Shown in pieces: positions 51,528 through 60,382 of a DNA stretch of 64,000 nt (position 1 is the stretch's first letter; every line of letters begins with the position of its first letter). Where the stretch lies: assembly GCF_006538885.1 (NCBI RefSeq), contig NZ_BJLY01000001.1, positions 310,001 to 374,000 on the forward strand. Reading direction: 5' to 3'. This DNA is from Gluconobacter roseus NBRC 3990 (GTDB lineage Bacteria > Pseudomonadota > Alphaproteobacteria > Acetobacterales > Acetobacteraceae). The notes below the pieces were generated by a model that saw nothing but the letters and a program-made list of their open reading frames with translations, did not search any database and was not told the origin of the DNA. The position numbers were made by a program, and so were the translations under genes.

Positions 51528-52526
51528 ATGTCCAGCACCCCTGACACAACTGCGACCCCGGCACGGACCGGAACCGTTCCCGTGACGGTTCTCACCGGCT
51601 TTCTCGGCGCCGGCAAGACGACGCTTCTCAATCATATCCTGACGGCCGAGCATGGCCGCAAATATGCGGTTGTCGTGAACGAGTTCGGCGAACTCGGGAT
51701 CGATAATGACCTCGTGGTGGATGCCGACGAGGAAGTGTTCGAAATGAACAATGGCTGCATCTGCTGCACGGTGCGCGGGGATCTGATCCGCATTCTGGGC
51801 AGTCTGCTGCGCCGGCGGAATCGCTTTGACGGTATCATTGTCGAGACGACCGGACTGGCCGATCCGGCTCCGGTCGCGCAGACGTTCTTCGTGGACGAGA
51901 ACCTGCGGGAGAAGGCGCGCCTGGACGCGGTTGTGACGGTTGTGGATGCGTTCAACGTCATGGAAACGCTGGATGAAAGCCCCGAGGCTGTGAACCAGAT
52001 CGCGTTTGCGGATGTGATCGTGCTCAACAAGGTTGATCTTGCGGATGAAGAACGCCGCAAGGAGATCGTGGCCCGTCTGCGCAAGATTAATGCGGTGGCG
52101 CAGATCCATGAGGCGCAGCATGGCGGCGTGAAGCTGACGGATATTCTTGGTCGTGGCGGCTTCGATCTGACGCGTGCGCTCAAGACGATGCCGGACTTTC
52201 TGGAGAACGAGCATCACTCGCACGAAGAGGGCATCACCAGCATTTCTCTGAGTATCAAGGACCTGATCGACCAGCGCCGTTTTCAGGCCTGGATCGGGGC
52301 GATTCTTCAGGAGCAGGGCGCGGACATTCTGCGGGCCAAGGGCATCCTGCATTTCAAGGGTGAGAAGGACCGCTTTGCGTTTCAGGCCGTGCATATGATG
52401 GCGGATGGCGATTTCATCGGTCCGTTCCGTGAGGGTGAGAGCCGGGAATCTCGTCTGGTGTTCATCGGCCGCAATCTCAACCGTCCGCAGCTTCGTCGCG
52501 GTTTTGAAAGCTGCATTGCGGAATGA
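51528..52526 (+). CDS. COG0523 (CobW/ZNG1-like) metal-chaperone GTPase
   Basis: A 332-residue GTPase from ATG 51528. It has Walker A GFLGAGKTTLLNHI, the metal-binding GCICCTVRGDL motif (CxCC) near residue 80, VETTGLADPAPV, and the base-recognition VLNKVDLAD. A short His-rich part (ENEHHSHEEG) occurs around residue 228, and the CobW C-terminal domain follows (AFQAVHMMADGD). Such proteins deliver zinc, cobalt or other metals. The exact metal cannot be told. It overlaps the WD40 gene by 4 bases. Confidence 0.9.
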   Translation: MSSTPDTTATPARTGTVPVTVLTGFLGAGKTTLLNHILTAEHGRKYAVVVNEFGELGIDNDLVVDADEEVFEMNNGCICCTVRGDLIRILGSLLRRRNRFDGIIVETTGLADPAPVAQTFFVDENLREKARLDAVVTVVDAFNVMETLDESPEAVNQIAFADVIVLNKVDLADEERRKEIVARLRKINAVAQIHEAQHGGVKLTDILGRGGFDLTRALKTMPDFLENEHHSHEEGITSISLSIKDLIDQRRFQAWIGAILQEQGADILRAKGILHFKGEKDRFAFQAVHMMADGDFIGPFREGESRESRLVFIGRNLNRPQLRRGFESCIAE

Positions 52527-53563
52527 TGGGTGATCTTCTGACGGACCGGGGCGGAGAGCGCCGGTTCGAGAGCCCCGTCGTGCATGTGGTCTCCGCACGG
52601 GATGGCAACAGCTTTGCGGCGCTGACGGCGGACGGGGAGCTTGTGCTTATCCCGCGGGACCGTCTGCGTGATCCGGAAAGCTGGACCGTTGTAGCTGCGC
52701 ATGATGGCGGGCTGTGTCTGGCGCAGGATTGCGCTCCGGATGCGTTCCTGTCGGGCGGCGAGGACGGAAAGCTCGTCCGGACTTTCGCTGACGGGCGGAG
52801 CGAAACCCTGCATGAGGGCCGGCGCTGGATCGACTGCGTGGCGAGCACGCTGGACCATCTGGCGTTCTCGATGGGCAAGCAGATCGAGGTCCGCAAGGCG
52901 GAAGGACGGGAAACGCTCAAGGTTCTGGAGCATCCCTCGACCGTGACCGGCATCGTGTTCGATGCGAAGGGCAAGCGGATCGCAGCGTCACATTATAATG
53001 GCGCGTCGATGTGGTTCGTGCAGGCCAAGGTCGATACCGTGCGGCCGTTTGAATGGAAGGGCAGCCATATCGCGATTGCTATCCATCCGGGCGGCGAGGC
53101 GCTGGTGACATCCATGCAGGAAAATGACCTGCATGGCTGGCGTCTGTCGGACGGGCATAACATGCGCATGAGCGGCTATCCGAAGCAGGTGAAATCGCTG
53201 GCGTTTACGCGCAATGGCCGCTGGCTGGCAACGGCCGGTGCGGATGCGATCATCCTGTGGCCGTTCTTTGGCGGCGGGCCGATGGGTAAGGCGCCGGCCG
53301 AACTGGCGCGTCTGCCGGGGCTGTTCGTCAGTGCGGTCTGTCCGAACCCGAAGGAAGACATCATCGCGGCGGGCTATGAAGACGGGACGGTCGTGCTCGC
53401 GGAAATCGGTGGCAATAACCAGCGCGTCCTGCCGCTGTGCTCCGGACAGGATACGAAGCGTGGAAAGGTCACGTCGCTGGCCTTCACGCCTCAGGGCGGG
53501 TCTCTGGTTTTCGGGACGGAAGACGGCGTTCTGGCCGCGATCGATCTGTCCAGCGGGGACTGA
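52523..53563 (+). CDS. WD40-repeat protein paired with the COG0523 GTPase
   Basis: A 346-residue beta-propeller. About six or seven weak WD40-type repeats are seen, for example FLSGGEDGKLVRTFADGR, TGIVFDAKGKRIAASHYNGA, SLAFTRNGRWLATAGADAII and VTSLAFTPQGGSLVFGTEDG. There is no signal or membrane span, so it is cytoplasmic. It is translationally coupled to the COG0523 gene (4-base overlap), a pairing I believe is common in alphaproteobacteria. It may act as a scaffold for metal insertion; this is an inference. Confidence 0.88.
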   Translation: MMGDLLTDRGGERRFESPVVHVVSARDGNSFAALTADGELVLIPRDRLRDPESWTVVAAHDGGLCLAQDCAPDAFLSGGEDGKLVRTFADGRSETLHEGRRWIDCVASTLDHLAFSMGKQIEVRKAEGRETLKVLEHPSTVTGIVFDAKGKRIAASHYNGASMWFVQAKVDTVRPFEWKGSHIAIAIHPGGEALVTSMQENDLHGWRLSDGHNMRMSGYPKQVKSLAFTRNGRWLATAGADAIILWPFFGGGPMGKAPAELARLPGLFVSAVCPNPKEDIIAAGYEDGTVVLAEIGGNNQRVLPLCSGQDTKRGKVTSLAFTPQGGSLVFGTEDGVLAAIDLSSGD

Positions 53564-53590
53564 TTGTCGGAACTGATGTTACAGGGGAAC

Positions 53591-53623
53591 GGGCCGGTCT
53601 GATTGTTCAGGCCGGCCCATTTT
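53591..53623. terminator. Bidirectional intrinsic terminator between the WD40 and MIP genes
   Basis: GGGCCGGTCTGA (53591-53602) pairs with TCAGGCCGGCCC (53607-53618) over 12 bp with one wobble and a TTGT loop. ATTTTCT follows on the plus strand. The right arm includes the last codons and stop of the leftward MIP channel gene. Confidence 0.8.
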
Positions 53624-54707
53624 CTATGTCGCCGGGCTGGAGATCGCCTGTGGCGTCAGGGGCCTGTTTGCGTGCGAGGGATTCCAGATGGGCACGATAG
53701 GCATCGTAATGTTCGGGGGCGGCGTGTCTGAAATCGGGGTCTTCGAGATGGGGGACGCGTCCGTGATGGCCGAAATTGACCAGACGCGCCTCAAGCAGAT
53801 GCACCTTGCCCAGAATGTCGGACTGGATCAGCAGGACGGCGAGGGATGAGCCGATGAATGGTCCGAAAAGATAGATCCACAATCCGTTCCAGTTACCGGC
53901 AAACAGGTCCGGGCCGAAGCTGCGGGCGAAATTGGCACTGTTGCCGGACATCCAGGCGGTGATCGGGTTCATGACGAAGAAGAACAGGCCGCCAATCCAG
54001 GGCGTGATCCACTTGTAACGGGGATGGGCTGCCAGCCAGTACAGCATCATGATGAGCAGACCGGTCACGAGGATTTCGGAGCCGAGCGCATACCAGATCG
54101 AGATATCGGTATAGGGGACGGTCGCGCCGTAATGCACTTCCGTCGAGAACAGGTGCCAGGGCTTGAAGATGATCCCGAAAGCATAGACGGCGCCGGTGCC
54201 GAGTGCAGCGCCCAGGATCTGCGCGATAATGTAGCCCAGTGCGTCGATCCAGACGATTTTCTTCGACAGCATGAAGGCGAGGGTGACGGAGGGGTTAAGA
54301 TGGGCGCCGCTGACTTTTCCGAACGGCGTCATGGCGGCGACCGTGCCCGCGAGACCGAAGCAGAGGCCGCACAGGGCGGTCTGCAAGGTAGGATAAGGGG
54401 CGAGCAGGGTGCTGAAGAATGTGCCCGGTGCAGACAGGAAGATCACGCAGGTCAGGCCCGCAATCATCAGGATGGCGGTGGCGAGTGTCTCGCATCCGTA
54501 AAGATTCCAGTGGAACGGCCGTTCAGGATGGGGATCACCGGCAAGGGGGCGGTCGTGGAAGTGGATATGGAAATGTGGCCAGTGGATCTGGGGGATCTTG
54601 ATGTGTGGAAGATGGAAGTGGGGAAGGTGCAGATGGGGGTGATGTGTCTCCCGAGTGCTTTCTTCCTCTTCCGGAACGGATTTCTGTTCTGACATGACCT
54701 CGTCCAT
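53607..54707 (-). CDS. MIP/aquaporin-family channel with His-rich N-terminal extension
   Basis: About 366 residues. The N-terminus (about 10-60) is very rich in His and Pro: ETHHPHLHLPHFHLPHIKIP, then QIHWPHFHIHFHDRP. Six membrane spans follow, with the two MIP half-helices changed: SGAHLNPSVTLAF (NPS, not NPA) and SGNSANFARSFGPDL (NSA, not NPA). The second still has the aromatic/arginine-filter Arg. A hydrophilic 60-residue tail ends GDIENGPA. Substrate may be water, glycerol or another small solute. The start is uncertain: 54707, 54695 or the frame start 54809. Neither internal ATG has an ideal ribosome site. Confidence 0.85.
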   Translation of the reverse strand: MDEVMSEQKSVPEEEESTRETHHPHLHLPHFHLPHIKIPQIHWPHFHIHFHDRPLAGDPHPERPFHWNLYGCETLATAILMIAGLTCVIFLSAPGTFFSTLLAPYPTLQTALCGLCFGLAGTVAAMTPFGKVSGAHLNPSVTLAFMLSKKIVWIDALGYIIAQILGAALGTGAVYAFGIIFKPWHLFSTEVHYGATVPYTDISIWYALGSEILVTGLLIMMLYWLAAHPRYKWITPWIGGLFFFVMNPITAWMSGNSANFARSFGPDLFAGNWNGLWIYLFGPFIGSSLAVLLIQSDILGKVHLLEARLVNFGHHGRVPHLEDPDFRHAAPEHYDAYRAHLESLARKQAPDATGDLQPGDIENGPA

Positions 54708-54945
54708 GTATTCGTGGCGGTACGATGCGCGAAACACATGACATCCATTGCGGAACTCTTCGCGGCGTCTCTCTAATATGTAGGAGCACTTTGCGTCTAC
54801 TGGGGTCACGATGCCGTGACGATGTCCGGGATTGAGTCGTCATACGGGCCGATTGATGATGGTTATATGTTATGATTCCGGAACATATTTCGCTGACCGG
54901 TTCACGCTGGATTGTGCAAGGATGAAATAACGCTATGTTCGTGCC

Positions 54946-57009
54946 ATGCAGAGCACGGATTCCATTCAGAAAAAGAATTTGAAGACAGTGCTTTCATCGG
55001 ACGTTCCGGCTGATCCGACTGCATACGGGGATCTGCAGGCATTTTCGGATCTCGATCTCGACGATATTGCCGTTGCCGCAGCGGCGCTCTGCCGGGCGCC
55101 GATTGCGCTCGTCAGTATTCTGGACGGGGACCAGCTCTGGTTTTCCGCGCGGTTCGGAACGGACCAGCCAAGGGGCGCGCTTGCCAATTCCGGCTGTGCT
55201 GCGGTGATTGCGCTCAGGGCGCCGGTTGTGATCCCGGACATGATGGCGGATCCTGACACGCGGAAGAACGGTCTTGTCTGCGGCGTGCCGGGTCTGCGGT
55301 TCTATGCCGGATATCCGCTGTTTACGGCCGAGAACGAGATTTTTGGCACGCTGTGTGTCGTGGATCTTGAGACACGCCCCGAAGGTCTTTCGCCGCAGGA
55401 GCATAACGGGCTGGGGGCTCTGGCACGGCAGGCCATGCGTCTTATGGGGATGCGCCGGGAGACGGTGGCGCAGGAGCGGCGTCTGGCCGCCCAGCAGATC
55501 CGCCGCGAACGCGCCACGCGACAGGCACGGCAGGCCGATGCGGAACGGCGCCGGGCCGTCGAAAAATACGCCATCCAGCAGGCTGCGGGCGCAGCCGGGG
55601 GCGTGGGAATTTTTGAATATGATCTGGGCAGCGGGGATATTGCCGTCTCCCCGGAAGTTTGCCGGATCATCGGTGTGCCCGTCAGGGAGATCGTGACGGC
55701 GGCTGAGTGGGTCATGTGCGTGCATGAGGAGGACAGAGCGCAGATTCCGGTTCTGGCACAGCTGCTGGACGGGTCCGCGCCTCTGAAGCTGGAATACCGC
55801 ATCATCCGCGCGGACGATCTGAAGGAACGCTGGATCCTGCGTCAGGGCGTGCTGGACCGTGACGAGGACGGCCGCCCCATCCGGCTGATCGGCACGATTC
55901 AGGACATCACGCCCGAACGGAATGCGATCAGCCGTTTGACAACGCTTCTGGCCGTCGGAGACGCTTTGCGGACGGCCACGACGCGACAGCAGGCGCTCGA
56001 TGAAGCGTGCCAGCTTCTGGGCAACCGGCTTGATGTTCAGCGGGTTGGGTTTTCAGCGGTTTCGGTGCGTGACGAACTCTTTACTGTCGAGCGGGGATGG
56101 TGCGCGCCCGATGTGCCGCCGATCGCGGGGAGCTTTTCGTTTCAGTCCTTCCGCCGGGTCTCGAATTTCCTGCGCAGCGGGGCGGTGCTCATTCTTGATG
56201 ATCTCTCCAATCCGTCCTGGATGCATGAGGAGCAGGAAGCGTGCCGTGCGGTGCAGGTCGAGGCCCAGATTGTCGTACCGAAAATGGACCATGGCGAGCT
56301 GACGGGATGTCTGTTCGTTCACAGCGCAACGCCCAGGGAGTGGACGCTGGATGAGACGTCCTTCATCCGCATGGCTGCAGACCGGGTTTTCACGGCGCTT
56401 GACGAATGGGACGCCGAGGCGCGTCAGGAGATCGTCAATCATGAGATCCTGCATCGTCTGAAGAACACGCTGAGCATCGTGCAGAGCCTGGCCCATCAGG
56501 GCTTTCGGGGCGTGGACGATCAGGGGCCGCTGACGACCTTCACGTCCCGGCTGGTCGCGCTCAGTGCGGCGCATGACCTGCTGATGCGCCGGAACTGGCA
56601 GTCCACGGATCTCGCCAGTCTGGTCTGCGGGGTGCTGACGCCGCTGGGTGTGGAGAGCCGGGTTCTGGTGTCGGGGCCGTTTCTCAAGCTGGGGCCGGAT
56701 ACGGCGACGTCTTTTTCGATGCTGCTGCATGAACTGGCGACGAACGCCATGAAATACGGGGCGCTGAGCGTGCCGGAAGGCAAGGTCTCACTGGACTGGA
56801 CGATTGCGGATACGGATGGCGGAACTGTCATGGCGCTGTGCTGGCGGGAGACGGGTGGTCCGGCCGTCACACCGCCGCAGCGGACGGGGTTTGGCGTGCG
56901 TCTTCTCAAGGCCGGACTGGGTCGATACGGAAAAACGGAACTTCGTTATGCTTCGACGGGTTTATGTGCAGATCTGACCGCCCCGACCCTGTCGCTCGCA
57001 ACGATCTGA
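54946..57009 (+). CDS. HWE-family sensor histidine kinase (GAF-PAS-GAF-HWE)
   Basis: A 687-residue soluble kinase. The first GAF domain (about 30-165) has RAPIALVSILDGDQLWFSAR and YPLFTAENEIFGTLCVVD. A coiled coil follows (170-210), then a PAS domain (about 215-325), ending WILRQGVLDRDEDGRPIRLI. A second GAF domain (about 335-480) precedes the HWE dimerisation/phosphoacceptor domain, NHEILHRLKNTLSIVQSLAH (His about residue 502), and an ATPase domain with LHELATNAMKYGAL. HWE kinases in alphaproteobacteria often sense light or stress; no chromophore cysteine is evident. The receiver gene 17 bases downstream is the probable partner. Confidence 0.9.
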   Translation: MQSTDSIQKKNLKTVLSSDVPADPTAYGDLQAFSDLDLDDIAVAAAALCRAPIALVSILDGDQLWFSARFGTDQPRGALANSGCAAVIALRAPVVIPDMMADPDTRKNGLVCGVPGLRFYAGYPLFTAENEIFGTLCVVDLETRPEGLSPQEHNGLGALARQAMRLMGMRRETVAQERRLAAQQIRRERATRQARQADAERRRAVEKYAIQQAAGAAGGVGIFEYDLGSGDIAVSPEVCRIIGVPVREIVTAAEWVMCVHEEDRAQIPVLAQLLDGSAPLKLEYRIIRADDLKERWILRQGVLDRDEDGRPIRLIGTIQDITPERNAISRLTTLLAVGDALRTATTRQQALDEACQLLGNRLDVQRVGFSAVSVRDELFTVERGWCAPDVPPIAGSFSFQSFRRVSNFLRSGAVLILDDLSNPSWMHEEQEACRAVQVEAQIVVPKMDHGELTGCLFVHSATPREWTLDETSFIRMAADRVFTALDEWDAEARQEIVNHEILHRLKNTLSIVQSLAHQGFRGVDDQGPLTTFTSRLVALSAAHDLLMRRNWQSTDLASLVCGVLTPLGVESRVLVSGPFLKLGPDTATSFSMLLHELATNAMKYGALSVPEGKVSLDWTIADTDGGTVMALCWRETGGPAVTPPQRTGFGVRLLKAGLGRYGKTELRYASTGLCADLTAPTLSLATI

Positions 57010-57025
57010 TACTGACTGGAGACCC

Positions 57026-57406
57026 GTGATTTTTATGCCGGAGGACCCTGACACACGGCCAACGATCCTGATTGTTGAAGATATCGTGTTTATTCGCATG
57101 ATGTCCGAGGACTATTTCGAGGATGCCGGCTTCAGGACTCTGAGCGCCCGGACGGCAGCGGAAGCAATTGCGTTTCTCGAAACGGATCCGTCGATCCGCT
57201 ACCTGTTTGCTGACATCCATCTGCCGGATGGTGATGACGGGCAGAAACTCGCCGCCATCGCCCGCAAACGCTGGCCTCCGGTGAAAATCATCCTGACCTC
57301 GGCGGACATGCCGGCAGATCAGGTGCGCCTGCCGGTCCGTGGTATGTTTGTTCCCAAGCCTTACAGCCTCGACCGGATCAGGCAGACATTCGAGACGATG
57401 CCCTGA
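57026..57406 (+). CDS. Single-domain response regulator
   Basis: A 126-residue receiver with no output domain. It has TILIVEDIVFIRMMSEDYFE (acidic pocket), the phosphoacceptor Asp in LFADIHLPDGDDG, the Ser in ILTSADMP and Lys in VPKPYS. It is likely phosphorylated by the HWE kinase encoded just upstream. Start: GTG 57026, with GGAG five bases upstream, suits better than the ATG at 57035. The stop lies in a small hairpin shared with the converging SelW-like gene. Confidence 0.88.
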   Translation: MIFMPEDPDTRPTILIVEDIVFIRMMSEDYFEDAGFRTLSARTAAEAIAFLETDPSIRYLFADIHLPDGDDGQKLAAIARKRWPPVKIILTSADMPADQVRLPVRGMFVPKPYSLDRIRQTFETMP

Positions 57407-57420
57407 TCCATCGGATCAGG
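57402..57420. terminator. Compact hairpin between convergent genes
   Basis: CCTGATCC (57402-57409) and GGATCAGG (57413-57420) form an 8-bp stem with an ATC loop, followed by TTT. It contains the receiver gene's stop and the last codons of the SelW-like gene on the other strand. A weak bidirectional terminator is possible. Confidence 0.5.
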
Positions 57421-57718
57421 TTTCGGGCTGGGATGCAGGGCGATCCGTATGGCCGAGGTCACGGTCAGGATCGATAACGTCCCGGACGCGCTGTTTCAGT
57501 TCCTTCGGGCCCGGAAAACCGCCGTCGCGCTTGCGCTCCCAGATCAGGGTGTCATTGACGTGGATTTCAAAGCGTCCTCCGGTATCGGGGATCAGGGCAA
57601 CCTCACCCAGTGCCTGCCCGAAGGTGGACAGCAGTTCCTGTGCCATCCAGCCTGAACGGAGCAGCCAGTTGCACTGGGTGCAGTAGCGGATGGAAATGCG
57701 GGGCAGCGGCGTTGTCAT
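57416..57718 (-). CDS. SelT/SelW/SelH-family (Rdx) protein
   Basis: A 100-residue thioredoxin-like protein. The redox motif CTQC (about residues 13-16, RISIRYCTQCNWLLRSGW) has Cys where eukaryotic homologues have selenocysteine. It then has AQELLSTFGQALGEVALIPD, GGRFEIHVNDTLIWERKRDG and FPGPKELKQRVRDVI, the usual end of the family. The precise role is unknown; a redox function is likely. Confidence 0.9.
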   Translation of the reverse strand: MTTPLPRISIRYCTQCNWLLRSGWMAQELLSTFGQALGEVALIPDTGGRFEIHVNDTLIWERKRDGGFPGPKELKQRVRDVIDPDRDLGHTDRPASQPET

Positions 57719-57875
57719 GAGTGGCTCCTGTTGAGGCTGTAGGATGTTCCGGTGACACAGACTGTCATGAGGTTTTCACGCGTCAAAGTCTTCGCGAGGC
57801 GGGCAGTGAACGTTAAGGATACGGATTGTTCTTTCCTTACTTCCTTCCTTTGTCCTGACTGGAACTTGCTGGCCC

Positions 57876-58685
57876 ATGCATTCTGCCTTTCGTCTGCCCG
57901 TTGCGTTTGTCCTGTGTGCGACTGCTCTCTCCGGCTGTGCGTCTTCAACGCATGAAACTGCTTCGGTTCAGGCTGGGATCCTGCCGGACAGCGCTGCTCC
58001 GGACGAACGCCTTGTTCTTGCCCCGCCTCCTGCGCCTGACAGTGCTGCGCAGCTGGATGATGACCGGGTGTTCCGTGTGACGCGTGCGCTGAAGGACACG
58101 CCGCGCTGGACACTTGCGCAGAGCGATGCGGATCTGTCGCCAGACCATTTGGTCCGGGATTTTTCCTGTGCGGCGGGTTTTGACATTGATCTGGCCAAGG
58201 CGCCGCATCTGGCCCGCGTATTGGAGCGGATCCGTCATGTCGTTGGTCACCGGACGTCTGAGGTCAAGAAATACTGGCATCGCACCCGGCCTTTCGTGGG
58301 CACGAACCTGCCGATCTGTACGTCGCCTGAAGGGCTGGGGCTGCATGCCTCCTATCCGTCCGGTCATACGACAGCGGGATATGGGATGGCGCTGCTTCTG
58401 GCGCATCTGATGCCAGAACATGCTTCTGCCATTCTTCAGCGCGGGCGTGTGTTTGGAGAAAGCCGGATCGTTTGTGGCGCGCACTGGAAGTCTGACGTTC
58501 AGGCCGGGTATCTGAACGCTTCAGCACTGATGGATACGCTGCTGGCCAATCCGGAGCTTCAGGACGATCTGGCTGCGGCGCGTCGCGAACTGCTCGCGAT
58601 GCAGGGGGACGCTGCGGCTCCTGACGCCGGCCGATGCGCCGTAGAGCATGATGCTGCGGTGCACTCGCTGCTGACAGAGCCATAA
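57876..58685 (+). CDS. Class A nonspecific acid phosphatase (PAP2 family), lipoprotein
   Basis: A 269-residue protein. A lipoprotein signal, AFVLCATALSGC (Cys about residue 21), leads to a PAP2 domain with the full catalytic set: KKYWHRTRPF, YPSGHTTAGYGMALLLA and GESRIVCGAHWKSDVQAG. These match the KX6RP-PSGH-SRX5HX3D consensus of vanadate-type acid phosphatases (PhoN/PhoC). It should hydrolyse phosphomonoesters in the periplasm or at the outer membrane. It is divergent from the SelW-like gene. Confidence 0.92.
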   Translation: MHSAFRLPVAFVLCATALSGCASSTHETASVQAGILPDSAAPDERLVLAPPPAPDSAAQLDDDRVFRVTRALKDTPRWTLAQSDADLSPDHLVRDFSCAAGFDIDLAKAPHLARVLERIRHVVGHRTSEVKKYWHRTRPFVGTNLPICTSPEGLGLHASYPSGHTTAGYGMALLLAHLMPEHASAILQRGRVFGESRIVCGAHWKSDVQAGYLNASALMDTLLANPELQDDLAAARRELLAMQGDAAAPDAGRCAVEHDAAVHSLLTEP

Positions 58686-58712
58686 GAGGCTGCAGAGTAG
58701 CGTGCTAAAAGA

Positions 58713-60182
58713 TCAGGACGCCGCTTTTTCACTTTCGGAAGGTGTTAGCGCGGGCTGGACAGATGGTGGGGAATGGTTGTGGTGACGCCCGCGGTCATTG
58801 GCTTCCATGAACCGGTCGGCCAGACTGCTGTAGAGCGAATGTGGGCAGATCATTTTTGACACGCCGAACGCCAGGAAGGAGGTGGCCAGCAGGGCCAGCG
58901 TGACCTGCTGGTTGTCGCACATTTCCATGACGATGATCGTCGCTGTCAGAGGCGACTGCGACATGCCGCAGAAATACGCGACGGTGCCGAGAAGTACGAC
59001 AGCACCAGGCGTGGTGTGGGGGAGGAACTGTTCCACCCAGCCGCCGATCCCCGCACCAATGGCGAGGGATGGTGCGAACATACCGCCCGGAATGCCGGAG
59101 CAGTATGAGACGATCATCGCCAGATATTTCAGGATGAAGAATGAAGCCGGGTAATGCTCGGTGCCGTTGAAAATGGCACGGGCCTGATCATAGCCCGTGC
59201 CGTAAGTTGCGCCCTTGGAGACGAGACCGATCAGGGCGAGCACGAAGCCGCAGGCGGCGGCAAAAGCGATCGGGCGTGTGGCGGCAAACTGACCCATGCG
59301 GCCGGGAATGCCACGCGATGCCTTGATGAGAATGGCCGAGAAGCTGCCACCCGCGAGGCCGCCAAGAATGCCGCAGGTCAGGACCGCGATCCACGCCGTA
59401 CCGACCGGCACGTCCACATCTGCATGGCCGAAATAGGTGTAGTTTCCGATCAGTGCGATGGCGGTGACGCCGGATAGAACCACAACCGTCAGGGTGCGGC
59501 CCGAGGTCTTCTGTTCGAAGGAGTGGGACAGCTCCTCAATGGCGAACATGATGCCCGCTAGCGGCGTGTTGAACGCGGCCGCCATGCCGGCAGCGCCACC
59601 GGCGAGGATCATGCTGCGTCGGGCGGCGATGTTGGATTGTCCCAGCAGGCGGGAAAAAGCGTGCATGATGGACGCGCCGACCTGAACGCTGGGGCCTTCA
59701 CGGCCAATGGAGGCGCCGCAGATCAGTCCGAAAGACGTCAGCAGGATCTTGCCGAGGGACGTCTTGAGGGACAGCACGCGGTCCACGACAGTGACGTTCT
59801 CGATATGCAGGGTCGCGATCGTCTGGGGGATGCCGGAGCCCTGCGCGCCTTTGAAGATGGTGCGCGTGGCCCATGTTATGAGGGCCAGCCCTGCAGGGGC
59901 GACGACCAGCATGGCGGTGGGATGCCAGGCCACGATGTGATGACGTACGCCAGCCGCCCAGTCACCCAGCCGGGCGAACAGGACAGCCACGATGCCGACC
60001 AGAACCGCGCCTACCCAGTAAACCGCCGTGCGGCGCCACTGGTTTGTCGTCACCTTGGCCGAGCGACGCAGATGCAGGATGCGGTCCTTGCGGCGCATGG
60101 CATGCTGCGAAGAGCGGGTGTCCGTCACCGGAGGCTCGGGAGGAACAGCGGCGACGGGAGAAGGAGGCGGTGTATCGGCCAA
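58713..60182 (-). CDS. ClC-family chloride/proton transporter
   Basis: A 489-residue membrane protein with the ClC landmarks: GSGIPQTIA (for GSGIP), GREGPSVQVGASIMH with the gating Glu, FAIEELSHSF with the internal proton Glu, and GMSQSPLTATIIVMEMC near the end. Having both glutamates suggests a Cl-/H+ antiporter and not a channel. Such antiporters help Enterobacteria survive extreme acid, which would fit an acid-making organism. N- and C-termini are Pro/Ser-rich and cytoplasmic. Confidence 0.92.
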   Translation of the reverse strand: MADTPPPSPVAAVPPEPPVTDTRSSQHAMRRKDRILHLRRSAKVTTNQWRRTAVYWVGAVLVGIVAVLFARLGDWAAGVRHHIVAWHPTAMLVVAPAGLALITWATRTIFKGAQGSGIPQTIATLHIENVTVVDRVLSLKTSLGKILLTSFGLICGASIGREGPSVQVGASIMHAFSRLLGQSNIAARRSMILAGGAAGMAAAFNTPLAGIMFAIEELSHSFEQKTSGRTLTVVVLSGVTAIALIGNYTYFGHADVDVPVGTAWIAVLTCGILGGLAGGSFSAILIKASRGIPGRMGQFAATRPIAFAAACGFVLALIGLVSKGATYGTGYDQARAIFNGTEHYPASFFILKYLAMIVSYCSGIPGGMFAPSLAIGAGIGGWVEQFLPHTTPGAVVLLGTVAYFCGMSQSPLTATIIVMEMCDNQQVTLALLATSFLAFGVSKMICPHSLYSSLADRFMEANDRGRHHNHSPPSVQPALTPSESEKAAS

Positions 60183-60382
60183 TATTCGGACGTCCGGGAG
60201 GGAGGGTCAGGCTGTGGAGGATACGCCCGGTTCAGGCCCGTGCGCTGATAATCTGCACCTGCCACCAACGCGGGAGGAGGGTCAAGGGTTCTCGACCGAT
60301 GGGGCGCAGAAGGGCCAATCCGCCTCCAACTGTGTCATAAACCGCACGGTCAGGGCGGATTCGCCACGGTTCTGAACGGGCG

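Noticed and set aside
60183-60382. Possible small gene between the ClC and CDF genes
   Set aside because: Short frames here have no ribosome site or family-like sequence; I see only an ordinary intergenic region.
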